Below, one piece after another: positions 1-5,711 of a stretch of 8,034 nucleotides of DNA. This stretch comes from an uncultured Mycoplasmatota bacterium. GTDB lineage: Bacteria > Bacillota_I > Bacilli_A > RF39 > UBA660. A program made the position numbers and the translations under genes. Each line of letters begins with the position of its first letter. The stretch's first letter is position 1. The stretch covers positions 1-8,034 of the forward strand of contig USET01000046.1 in assembly GCA_900553765.1 (NCBI GenBank), read 5' to 3'. The notes below the pieces were generated by a model. It did no database searches. It was not told the origin of the DNA and saw only the letters and a program-made list of their open reading frames with translations.

Positions 1-1075
1 CTACTAACGATATAATTACAATTGGCGTCTGCAATTGTTGAAAATCTTCGATATTCGTTGTCATACTTGCTAAAATTCCAGCTAAAAGCGAATAAGCAAT
101 AAATGTCAGAATCATCAAAATTAAAGTGAGCGGAATGATATAGATAAGAGACTGTCCGATTCCGCTTCCCATAACATTGGAAACAACCGATCCAATTTCA
201 TCTCCAAAGCCACCTATGATTTGATCCCCACCGATCACCATTCTCGTGACAAAACCAATTGCTGCATAAGCAACCAATAAAATTCCTTGCATGATGACGA
301 AAGTATTTCCAGCAATCACCTTTGAAAAGAAATGTGTCGATGGAGAAACATTTGCGATGATAATCTCCATTCCCCTTGTCGTCTTTTCATCATTGACCTC
401 CGCTCCTATCATTTGAACTAAGAATAGTGTCAACATGAAAAATGGTAAAATAATGATTGGAAACACCATTCCCATAATCATTTGAGATGACTCATCCTCT
501 TCTGTTTTCGATTCATCTAAATAGATTCGATTGATTTTAACTGGATCGTAGATCGCTGCAAGTTCTTCTTCTGAAATAGAAGATTTTGAAATTGCGAGTG
601 CTGTTTTTGTGTTATTGATTGCAGACGTAATTCTCTGAGTTTCTAATAATTCTAAAAATTCATTGCTAATCAACGTAACATCTACGACATTTTGTTCAGA
701 AGGAGATATAACGATACCTATCTTTTTATTGTCGTCTTTAATTTCCTGTTTTAATTCTTTTTCTGATTTTTGATATTTTTTTACTATATATTCCGGTTCT
801 TCTTCATCACTTTGTACCTCTTCTGTTGCTTGATCTATAGCCCCCATTTGAGACTGAAATAACGCGTAACTTTCATTTGTTTCATCCAGAACATAAATTG
901 TCGTCTTTTCGTTAAAATCACCACCAAATGCAGTAATAATCGTATCGATATTCATAACACCTATAATCATAGCCGCAAGTAAAATATTGGCAATGACAAA
1001 CCATTTAGTTTTCACTTTTCTTTTTAGACTGACGCCGACCAAGTACCACAACTTTTTACTTTGATTACTTTTCAT
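1..1075 (-). CDS. ABC-2 type exporter permease, NatB/YhaP-like (partial, C-terminus off the left edge)
   Basis: This open frame starts at the ATG at 1075-1073 and runs without a stop off the left edge, giving the first 358 residues. I see one N-terminal membrane helix (about 25-43), a long, acidic, hydrophilic extracytoplasmic segment (about 44-197) and then membrane helices at about 199-224, 255-277 and 308-338. The stretch after the second helix, EVNDEKTTRGMEIIIANVSP (226-245), is the typical ABC-2/NatB motif, and GILASMTTNIEDFQQLQTP (333-351) fits the same family. NatB proteins are usually about 390-410 residues, so probably only the last helix or so is missing. The start overlaps the end of the ATPase gene by 11 nt, indicating translational coupling in one operon. 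The complex probably uses the ATPase to drive efflux. Na+ is the classic NatAB substrate, but substrate cannot be read from sequence. Confidence 0.9.
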   Translation of the reverse strand, partial: MKSNQSKKLWYLVGVSLKRKVKTKWFVIANILLAAMIIGVMNIDTIITAFGGDFNEKTTIYVLDETNESYALFQSQMGAIDQATEEVQSDEEEPEYIVKKYQKSEKELKQEIKDDNKKIGIVISPSEQNVVDVTLISNEFLELLETQRITSAINNTKTALAISKSSISEEELAAIYDPVKINRIYLDESKTEEDESSQMIMGMVFPIIILPFFMLTLFLVQMIGAEVNDEKTTRGMEIIIANVSPSTHFFSKVIAGNTFVIMQGILLVAYAAIGFVTRMVIGGDQIIGGFGDEIGSVVSNVMGSGIGQSLIYIIPLTLILMILTFIAYSLLAGILASMTTNIEDFQQLQTPIVIISLV

Positions 1076-1964
1076 AACTCTCACCTACTTTAGAAACAAA
1101 GATCTCATTCAATGTTGGTTCTTCTACTACGAACTTTGTAATATGCTTCTTTTTACTGACCGTTCGAAATACTTTGTCTACGACATCTTCACTTTCGATT
1201 TTAACTTCTAATTCATCCGCGTGCTCAATCACTTCGACCACACCTGGAATCGATTCAAAATCTTTTGGAGTGACGTCCCCTTTAACAAAGATGTTCTTCT
1301 TACGATATTGTTCTTTGATATCTTTTAAATATCCGGCAATCACTGGTTTTCCATGTAACATAATTACCAATTTTTTGCAGAACAACTCGACGTGTTCCAT
1401 GCGATGAGATGAAAAAATAATCATACTCCCCTTTTCCGCAAGTGATAAAATTTCTTTTTTAAAGATTTCTACGTTAAATGGATCTAACCCAGAAAAAGGT
1501 TCATCTAAAATCAGTAATCTAGGTTCATTTAAAATTGCTGTAATAAACTGTATCTTTTGTTGGTTTCCCTTCGATAACTCTTTAATCTTCTTATCTTTAT
1601 ATTCTGGAACTTCAAAACGTTCCAATAATTCATCCAAGCGAGACAAGATCTTCTCTTCGCTCATCCCTTTTAGCGTTCCATAAAATAGACATTGCTCTTT
1701 TACGGTCATCTTTGTAAGGAGGCTTCTTTCTTCCGTCAAAAACCCAATTTGATCGGTAATATCATAATCTATCTTTTTCCCATCTAGTGTAATAGAGCCT
1801 TCCGTCATATCAAGTAACCCCATGATCATACGGAATGTCGTTGTCTTTCCTGCTCCATTGACCCCAAGCAAGCCGAAAATTTCACCCGGTCTTACTTCAA
1901 AGCTCAAGTGATCTACTGCTAAAAAGTCACCATAATATTTTGTTACATTTTCTACTTTCAACAT
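1065..1964 (-). CDS. ABC transporter ATP-binding protein, NatA/YhaQ-like
   Basis: This is the cytoplasmic ATPase of an ABC exporter, 299 residues from the preferred start. Visible motifs are Walker A GVNGAGKTT (34-42), the signature LSKGN (130-134, a variant of LSGGQ), Walker B LLILDEP (150-156, catalytic Glu155) and the switch His187 in SSH. The Q-loop region reads FLTEERSLL, with Glu where many ABC proteins have Gln, as is common in the YhaQ/NatA group. A C-terminal extension of about 80 residues ends in EEPTLNEIFVSKVGE, typical of the DUF4162 tail in this group. The frame extends six codons upstream to an ATG at 1982. That ATG lies right behind a TATAAT box and would precede the transcription start. 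The Met at 1964 has a G5 ribosome binding site 9 nt upstream and begins MLKVENVTKYYG, the usual family start. Its partner permease follows with an 11-nt overlap. Confidence 0.93.
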   Translation of the reverse strand: MLKVENVTKYYGDFLAVDHLSFEVRPGEIFGLLGVNGAGKTTTFRMIMGLLDMTEGSITLDGKKIDYDITDQIGFLTEERSLLTKMTVKEQCLFYGTLKGMSEEKILSRLDELLERFEVPEYKDKKIKELSKGNQQKIQFITAILNEPRLLILDEPFSGLDPFNVEIFKKEILSLAEKGSMIIFSSHRMEHVELFCKKLVIMLHGKPVIAGYLKDIKEQYRKKNIFVKGDVTPKDFESIPGVVEVIEHADELEVKIESEDVVDKVFRTVSKKKHITKFVVEEPTLNEIFVSKVGESYEK

Positions 1965-1973
1965 ACTTTCTTT

Positions 1974-1978
1974 CCCCC
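1974..1978 (-). promoter_or_regulatory. Ribosome binding site GGGGG deciding the start of the ABC ATPase
   Basis: GGGGG lies 9 nt before the ATG at 1964 and can pair with CCUCC of 16S rRNA using one G-U wobble. It falls inside the coding frame if the ATG at 1982 is used, which argues for the shorter protein. Confidence 0.6.
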
Positions 1979-1984
1979 ACATTG

Positions 1985-2013
1985 ATTATACTATATCACC
2001 GACGAGAGTACAA
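1985..2013 (-). promoter_or_regulatory. Promoter of the NatAB-like operon
   Basis: The -10 box TATAAT (1990-1985) is perfect and sits 17 nt from a -35-like TTGTAC (2013-2008). The -35 begins one base after the T-run of the preceding terminator. The predicted transcript starts near 1978, leaving a leader of only about 14 nt before the ATG at 1964. Confidence 0.65.
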
Positions 2014-2014
2014 T

Positions 2015-2038
2015 AAAAAACTGCACACAAGCAGTTTT
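2015..2038 (-). terminator. Rho-independent terminator after the GDPD gene
   Basis: On the minus strand, AAAACTGC and GCAGTTTT form an 8-bp stem around the loop TTGTGT. The T-run reads TTTTTT, its first four bases being stem. It lies 20 nt beyond the TAG stop of the GDPD gene. Read on the plus strand the hairpin has only a short T-run, so it mainly serves minus-strand transcripts. Confidence 0.8.
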
Positions 2039-2057
2039 CAATCATCATAATCACTAT

Positions 2058-2960
2058 CTACATCGGATACTTTAATATCTTCTGCATTTCTACTTTTTTT
2101 GTCTGTTCTTCAAACTGATTTCCAAATATATCGTGCAACCTCATCAACTTATACATAACTCTCGGATTATTAGTAATGATATTAGGCATCGTTTGATACT
2201 TTTCGAAAAAACGAGAACAGGACAAAAAATCTTGATAGCGATCCAAAGTCCATACATACAAATCTCTGGAACAATTATGATATGAAACACATTTTTGATA
2301 AAGTTCCTTTTGCTTCAATAACAAGCGGTTTTGAATAGAAACAATGTCAAACGGGTAATCTATATTCGTAATTGTTTTGCGATTCACTAATGTTCCTACA
2401 GCGACATTACCTAACTTTTTCTTTAAATACATTCCAATCCGCGCATCATATCCTTTTACTTTTACGTTCTTATAAGAATACGGAGCAATTGTCTCAAACA
2501 AAATACGCTGATAAGTTTCATAAGAATCATAATCCTCATTTGCACCTTTATACTCTATAACTAATTCATGATTTTTTGGAAGCATCATTAAAGCTTCTTT
2601 TAACGTCATAAGATTAGAACGCTTTTGTTTCACACTAGATAAGAGTTGCAAATTATATCTGTCGTGTATAGAATCTCGAGAAGTAAGATTTTCATAATAC
2701 TGTAAATACCAATCGATCCGGTGTGGACGTACTAATATATTTTTTAGTTCGTCATAGGTGTGATTACGAATAAGTTTTAATTTATCCCCGGAACGAAAAG
2801 TATCTATATCATGCATTATAACTAATACGCGATCTTTCGTCATACGTACATCTATTTCGGTACCATCACAAGCAAAATCTTCATAAGATTGAAGAATCGC
2901 ATCCCTACTATTTTCTGGATATAAATATGCTCCTCCTTTATGTGCTATAATTTTTTTCAT
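2058..2960 (-). CDS. Glycerophosphodiester phosphodiesterase family protein, cytosolic
   Basis: GDPD-family enzymes hydrolyse glycerophosphodiesters to glycerol-3-phosphate and an alcohol using a TIM barrel and a metal ion. The 300-residue product carries the family landmarks in order: IAHKGG (His7), PENS (15-18, Glu17/Asn18), TEIDVRMTKD (Glu35 and Asp37), MHD (His50/Asp51), MTLKEAL (118-124), VIEYKG (Glu136 and Lys138), VWTLD (Trp237) and a closing NIITNNPRVM (260-269), the equivalent of the common GIITDxP motif. There is no signal peptide or membrane helix, so it should act in the cytosol. Two features differ from the norm: the near-invariant HRG is HKG, and an insert of about 40 residues (roughly 78-117) lies between the HD and MTL motifs. 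The gene is monocistronic, with its own promoter, an AAAGGAAG ribosome binding site and a terminator. Substrate is unknown; a lipid or teichoic-acid head group is possible. Confidence 0.85.
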   Translation of the reverse strand: MKKIIAHKGGAYLYPENSRDAILQSYEDFACDGTEIDVRMTKDRVLVIMHDIDTFRSGDKLKLIRNHTYDELKNILVRPHRIDWYLQYYENLTSRDSIHDRYNLQLLSSVKQKRSNLMTLKEALMMLPKNHELVIEYKGANEDYDSYETYQRILFETIAPYSYKNVKVKGYDARIGMYLKKKLGNVAVGTLVNRKTITNIDYPFDIVSIQNRLLLKQKELYQKCVSYHNCSRDLYVWTLDRYQDFLSCSRFFEKYQTMPNIITNNPRVMYKLMRLHDIFGNQFEEQTKKVEMQKILKYPM

Positions 2961-2980
2961 ATAAAACTTCCTTTCAATGT

Positions 2981-3000
2981 AGATATTATATATAATATCT
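2981..3000. promoter_or_regulatory. 20-bp perfect palindrome over the -10 box, candidate operator
   Basis: AGATATTATA is followed at once by its exact reverse complement TATAATATCT, giving a perfect 20-bp dyad with no spacer. It contains the -10 box of the GDPD promoter, where a dimeric repressor would block polymerase. Being pure AT in the centre, it could partly reflect base composition. Confidence 0.45.
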
Positions 3001-3012
3001 TTCTATTGTCAA
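2985..3012 (-). promoter_or_regulatory. Consensus sigma-A promoter of the GDPD gene
   Basis: Perfect TTGACA (3012-3007) and perfect TATAAT (2990-2985) are separated by 16 bp. The -35 box begins immediately after the T-run and one G of the upstream operon terminator. This is the strongest promoter match in the window. Confidence 0.8.
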
Positions 3013-3013
3013 C

Positions 3014-3040
3014 AAAAAACATTTGATTTAATCAAATGTT
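3014..3040 (-). terminator. Terminator of the sortase operon, stop codon in the loop
   Basis: AACATTTGAT pairs perfectly with ATCAAATGTT (10 bp), and the TTTTTT run follows, two bases of it in the stem. The three-base loop is TAA, the stop codon of the coiled-coil membrane protein, so the left arm of the stem is coding sequence. Confidence 0.85.
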
Positions 3041-4074
3041 TCTTCATCAAAATCAATAATCTCAACGTCGTTATCTTTCGAATCTTCATATGGTTCTAAT
3101 TCAGTTTGAAACGAACCTAGTAGTTGATTTAACTCTGTCAATTTTTCCTTCATTTCTGGCACATTGACAAGTACATCTTTTTCTAACTTTGCAATTTTTT
3201 GATCTGTCTCATCCGCCTTATCGATAACGAATTGTTCTATTTTATGAAGCCATCCTTCCACCTTCGTATCGACATCATTTTGCTTTAATTGGTTGATCTG
3301 TTCCATATAATATTGATCCTTACGCTGTAATAATTTTTCTAGATTCTCGCAGCGGTTTTCTAATATGGAAAATTCTTGTTTTACTTTTTCGTCATCGATC
3401 ACTGTACGTGATAAAGATTCTTCTAACTTTGCAATTTTCTCTTGAAATTCTGCAACCTGTTTTTGATAGGTTTCTTCTTCGATATACACTTTTTCTTCCT
3501 TTGGTTCCACTTTTTCTTTTATCTTCGCAAGCACATAACAAATAGATAATGAAAGTCCCCATAGAACAAATGTAAAAGTTGATGTTTCTAATACAGACAA
3601 CATTTCTTTCGTCTGATATAAATCACTCCAACTTGCAACATCGAAATTTTCCGTACTTAATATAGATAGGAACACGCAGAATAGAAATTGATTCACTATA
3701 AAGAATATAATATGAATCGTTTTAGAGGTTCTCGAAAGTTTAGATGATATCAATGATACAATGAGCGCAATAATACTCGTAATTAAAATCGCAAAGTAAA
3801 ATGTAATACTTGGAAAATATACTTTTAAAAAGATATCATCGATTGCATAGTTGAAGCTTTCCTGTATTGCTGGAAAATAGCAAATTAAAATAAAAAGAAA
3901 ACAAACAACACATACGATCGGAATTAAATATGTATAGATTTTCTGGGACCGGTAAATTTTTAAAAATAATATCACACTCAGTCCACAAAATAATAAAAAT
4001 AAACACACGAGAAAAGGAGAAGAGATACATAATTCAAATACGACGAAAAGTCGTTCGAAAAACGATAGATTCAT
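3028..4074 (-). CDS. Five-helix membrane protein with C-terminal coiled coil, function unknown
   Basis: I do not recognise this 348-residue protein. Hydrophobic segments at about 20-39, 47-67, 87-110, 119-139 and 166-184 suggest five membrane helices. Loops rich in Lys/Arg (40-45, 111-119, 184-195) alternate with acidic ones (70-84, 140-163), which predicts an outside N-terminus and a cytoplasmic C-terminus. From about 197 to 330 the chain is charged, heptad-like and rich in Glu/Lys/Gln/Leu, as expected for an interrupted coiled coil (breaks near 268 and 303-306). It ends in a strongly acidic tail, DNDVEIIDFDEETFD. The gene lies 22 nt after the sortase gene, has a GGGGGGAGAG ribosome binding site 5-7 nt from the ATG, and ends at the operon terminator. 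It is therefore probably co-expressed with the sortase and its substrate. A scaffold or localisation role for surface-protein anchoring is possible but is inference. Confidence 0.85.
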   Translation of the reverse strand: MNLSFFERLFVVFELCISSPFLVCLFLLFCGLSVILFLKIYRSQKIYTYLIPIVCVVCFLFILICYFPAIQESFNYAIDDIFLKVYFPSITFYFAILITSIIALIVSLISSKLSRTSKTIHIIFFIVNQFLFCVFLSILSTENFDVASWSDLYQTKEMLSVLETSTFTFVLWGLSLSICYVLAKIKEKVEPKEEKVYIEEETYQKQVAEFQEKIAKLEESLSRTVIDDEKVKQEFSILENRCENLEKLLQRKDQYYMEQINQLKQNDVDTKVEGWLHKIEQFVIDKADETDQKIAKLEKDVLVNVPEMKEKLTELNQLLGSFQTELEPYEDSKDNDVEIIDFDEETFD

Positions 4075-4096
4075 ATTCTCTCCCCCCTTTTATCTT

Positions 4097-4774
4097 TTAC
4101 TCTATACTAGTATTATAACCGATCATTACGACTTGTTCAACATCGTTATCAGATGCACAAGTAATTAAAGTTATCGTTCTCTTAGATCGATCACGATAGA
4201 TATTTAATTCACCAGTCTTAGGAACACGGTATTGATGATCTATTTGATAAGTATATTTCTTACCACGATATGTAACATATACAAGATCTCCAACTTTTAC
4301 CTTTTCCAAATTCTTAAAGTACGAGATTGCTGCCGTACCAGAATGAGCCGCCAAAATGAAATTACCATTTTCAGCATCTGGCATAGATGATTCTTTTAAA
4401 ATCGTAATATTTCTGCTCACTTTATTCTGTGAAGATCCTTTGGAAACAAAACCTCTCTTTAAATGAATCGAAGGAATTTCTAAAATACCCGCATACGATA
4501 CTTTCTCAGAACTTTCCTCATGGGTTTCCTGAATATCAGCAGTACCTTCTATGATATTCTCCGTCGGAACATCAGATACGATTTCTTTAGCCTCTGAAAT
4601 TGTATCATCCGCTTCTCTTTCTAAAATTTTTTGATTTATCGTGTCGATCGCTTTTAGTTTTCTTGCTTGGAAAGGTTGAATACAGACAACTCCAACTCCC
4701 ACCAATATGAGCAAAAAGCCAATTTGTATCAATTGGCTATTTTTGAGCTTATTTTTTTTAGTTTTGTTTTGCAT
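4097..4774 (-). CDS. Sortase (cysteine transpeptidase)
   Basis: Sortases cleave a sorting motif of secreted proteins and join them to cell-wall precursors or pilins outside the membrane. The 225-residue product has a Lys-rich N-terminus, one membrane helix (about 15-33), an acidic stalk of about 60 residues and a catalytic domain from about 94. The catalytic His is His144 in FILAAHSGT and the nucleophile is Cys206 in TLITCASD. GILEIPSIHLKRGF (96-109) is the usual first strand of the domain. The arginine expected a few residues after the TLxTC motif is absent; the sequence there is NDVEQVVMIGY. There is no C-terminal membrane helix, unlike many pilin-polymerising class C enzymes, and the layout is closer to class D-like or housekeeping types. 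The gene overlaps the substrate gene by 17 nt and has only a weak ribosome binding site, so translation is probably coupled. Exact class is uncertain. Confidence 0.93.
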   Translation of the reverse strand: MQNKTKKNKLKNSQLIQIGFLLILVGVGVVCIQPFQARKLKAIDTINQKILEREADDTISEAKEIVSDVPTENIIEGTADIQETHEESSEKVSYAGILEIPSIHLKRGFVSKGSSQNKVSRNITILKESSMPDAENGNFILAAHSGTAAISYFKNLEKVKVGDLVYVTYRGKKYTYQIDHQYRVPKTGELNIYRDRSKRTITLITCASDNDVEQVVMIGYNTSIE

Positions 4775-5549
4775 GTTTATAAATCATTCCAGCACCACAC
4801 AATGTGATAACAGCTCCGATTCCATATAAGATCATAGATTGTGCGCTACTCGTATTTGGAACTTCCGTGATCTTTTCTGGCTCCTCTGGAGTTGGCGTTG
4901 GCTCACCTGGTGTAGGTTGTCCAGGAGTTGGCGTAGGCGTTGGTGTTGGTCCTTCTGGTGGTACTACGACAATCTCTTTTGGATCAATACATTTTTCATC
5001 GATTTCAAATACTGTATCTGGTGGATATGCGTATCCTTCTGGTATGCTTAAAACTTTCAATGTAAACTCACCATATGGCAATTTTACGACTGTGTGTTTT
5101 TCCGTTGTCTGTGTCCATCTAGCCCATTCACGTCCTTCTGAATCATAGATGGCAAACTCTGTTCCTACAATTGGAACTCCATTTTTGTCTTTAATAATGA
5201 ACTCTGATTTAGTATAATCGTGTGCTGTTAGGAAGATTGCAGTATTTCCGAATTCTCCAGGAACTTCTTTTGTTTGTTTTGGCACAGGGATATATCCATC
5301 GGCTGGTTTTACCTCTGTCAAAGTATACTTTCCAGGTTCTGTTACTGTAAACGTCTTCTCTCCTGTAGAAGTCCATGTTTGTGAAAATGTTCCACTCTCA
5401 TTTTCTAGTTTAAATACACTTCCTCCGACTGTCTCGTTCGTCTCATACTCTTCATTTTGAACTATAATTGTGTACTCAGCAGCTTTGGCACCGTGCATTC
5501 CAATAAAGAATACGGCAAACGGAATTAACAATAAAGCGATTTTCTTCAT
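4758..5549 (-). CDS. Sortase-anchored surface protein with SpaA/Cna-B-like domains
   Basis: The 263-residue protein starts with a signal peptide (Lys2-Lys3, hydrophobic core, cleavage likely after AKA at 21-23). Two prealbumin-like domains follow, at about 25-111 and 113-196. The first contains GGSVFKLEN and GKYTLTEVKPADGY, the second GVPIVGTEFAIYD and GEFTLKVLSIPEGY, typical SpaA/Cna-B signatures. A Pro/Thr-rich linker (197-224) leads to the sorting signal VPNTS (230-234), a hydrophobic helix (about 237-256) and a short basic tail, KHAKQN. This is a complete wall-sorting architecture, with Ser in place of the usual Gly. It is small for a pilin and could be a minor pilin or a short wall-bound stalk or adhesin. 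It is the first gene of the operon and precedes its likely sortase, with an AGGAGGAAAG ribosome binding site and a strong promoter. Confidence 0.9.
   Translation of the reverse strand: MKKIALLLIPFAVFFIGMHGAKAAEYTIIVQNEEYETNETVGGSVFKLENESGTFSQTWTSTGEKTFTVTEPGKYTLTEVKPADGYIPVPKQTKEVPGEFGNTAIFLTAHDYTKSEFIIKDKNGVPIVGTEFAIYDSEGREWARWTQTTEKHTVVKLPYGEFTLKVLSIPEGYAYPPDTVFEIDEKCIDPKEIVVVPPEGPTPTPTPTPGQPTPGEPTPTPEEPEKITEVPNTSSAQSMILYGIGAVITLCGAGMIYKHAKQN
4878..4949 (-). repeat. Pro/Thr-rich short tandem repeats in the surface-protein linker
   Basis: These 72 bp encode residues 201-224, largely PT and PG/PE units. On the plus strand GGAGTTGGCGT occurs at 4888-4898 and again at 4924-4934, exactly 36 bp (12 codons) apart. 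Repeats of this kind can change in number without breaking the frame and would vary the length of the wall-spanning linker. Confidence 0.7.
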
Positions 5550-5579
5550 ATTTCTTTCCTCCTACTATTCTATATTTTT

Positions 5580-5608
5580 ATTATAACACTCCGAATAAAG
5601 TCTGACAA
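5580..5608 (-). promoter_or_regulatory. Extended -10 promoter of the surface protein/sortase operon
   Basis: TTGTCA (5608-5603), a 17-bp spacer and TATAAT (5585-5580) preceded by TG (TGTTATAAT) make a strong sigma-A promoter. The leader to the ATG at 5549 is about 24 nt, with no visible riboswitch or attenuator. Confidence 0.75.
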
Positions 5609-5622
5609 TCTAGAAATATCGG

Positions 5623-5652
5623 TTTTTGTAAATTTTTGTCAACTCTGTTCAA
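5623..5652 (+). repeat. Three 10-bp direct repeats upstream of the plus-strand gene
   Basis: TTTTTGTAAA and TTTTTGTCAA are adjacent (9 of 10 identical), followed by the weaker CTCTGTTCAA (6 of 10 against the second). The spacing is one helical turn and the last copy overlaps the putative -35. They could be a regulator site or simply a T-rich bendable tract. Confidence 0.35.
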
Positions 5653-5674
5653 CACCGAAAAATCATGATAAAAT
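5646..5674 (+). promoter_or_regulatory. Putative extended -10 promoter of the unknown plus-strand gene
   Basis: TGATAAAAT gives an extended -10 (TAAAAT at 5669-5674), with a weak TGTTCA (5646-5651) 17 bp upstream. TATACT at 5674-5679 is an alternative -10 without a good -35. The promoter diverges from that of the surface-protein operon, with the two -10 boxes about 85 bp apart. Confidence 0.45.
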
Positions 5675-5711
5675 ATACTGGAATAACACGATATAGGAAA
5701 GGAGAAATTCT

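Noticed and set aside
1174..1407. Plus-strand open frame inside the ABC ATPase gene
   Set aside because: It is antisense to a well-conserved gene, with no ribosome binding site and no recognisable product. The same holds for the short frames at 2372-2560, 3836-4030, 3930-4118, 4839-5051, 5870-6064 and 7254-7436.
4804..5148. Plus-strand open frame of 114 codons rich in Gly/Val
   Set aside because: It is the mirror image of the surface-protein gene; the Gly/Val repeats are the antisense of the Pro/Thr linker, and there is no ribosome binding site or family match.
4097..5549. Full class C pilus island
   Set aside because: Only one substrate and one sortase are present, with no major pilin, no visible pilin-motif Lys box, and no C-terminal membrane helix on the sortase. 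A minor pilin or single wall protein fits better.
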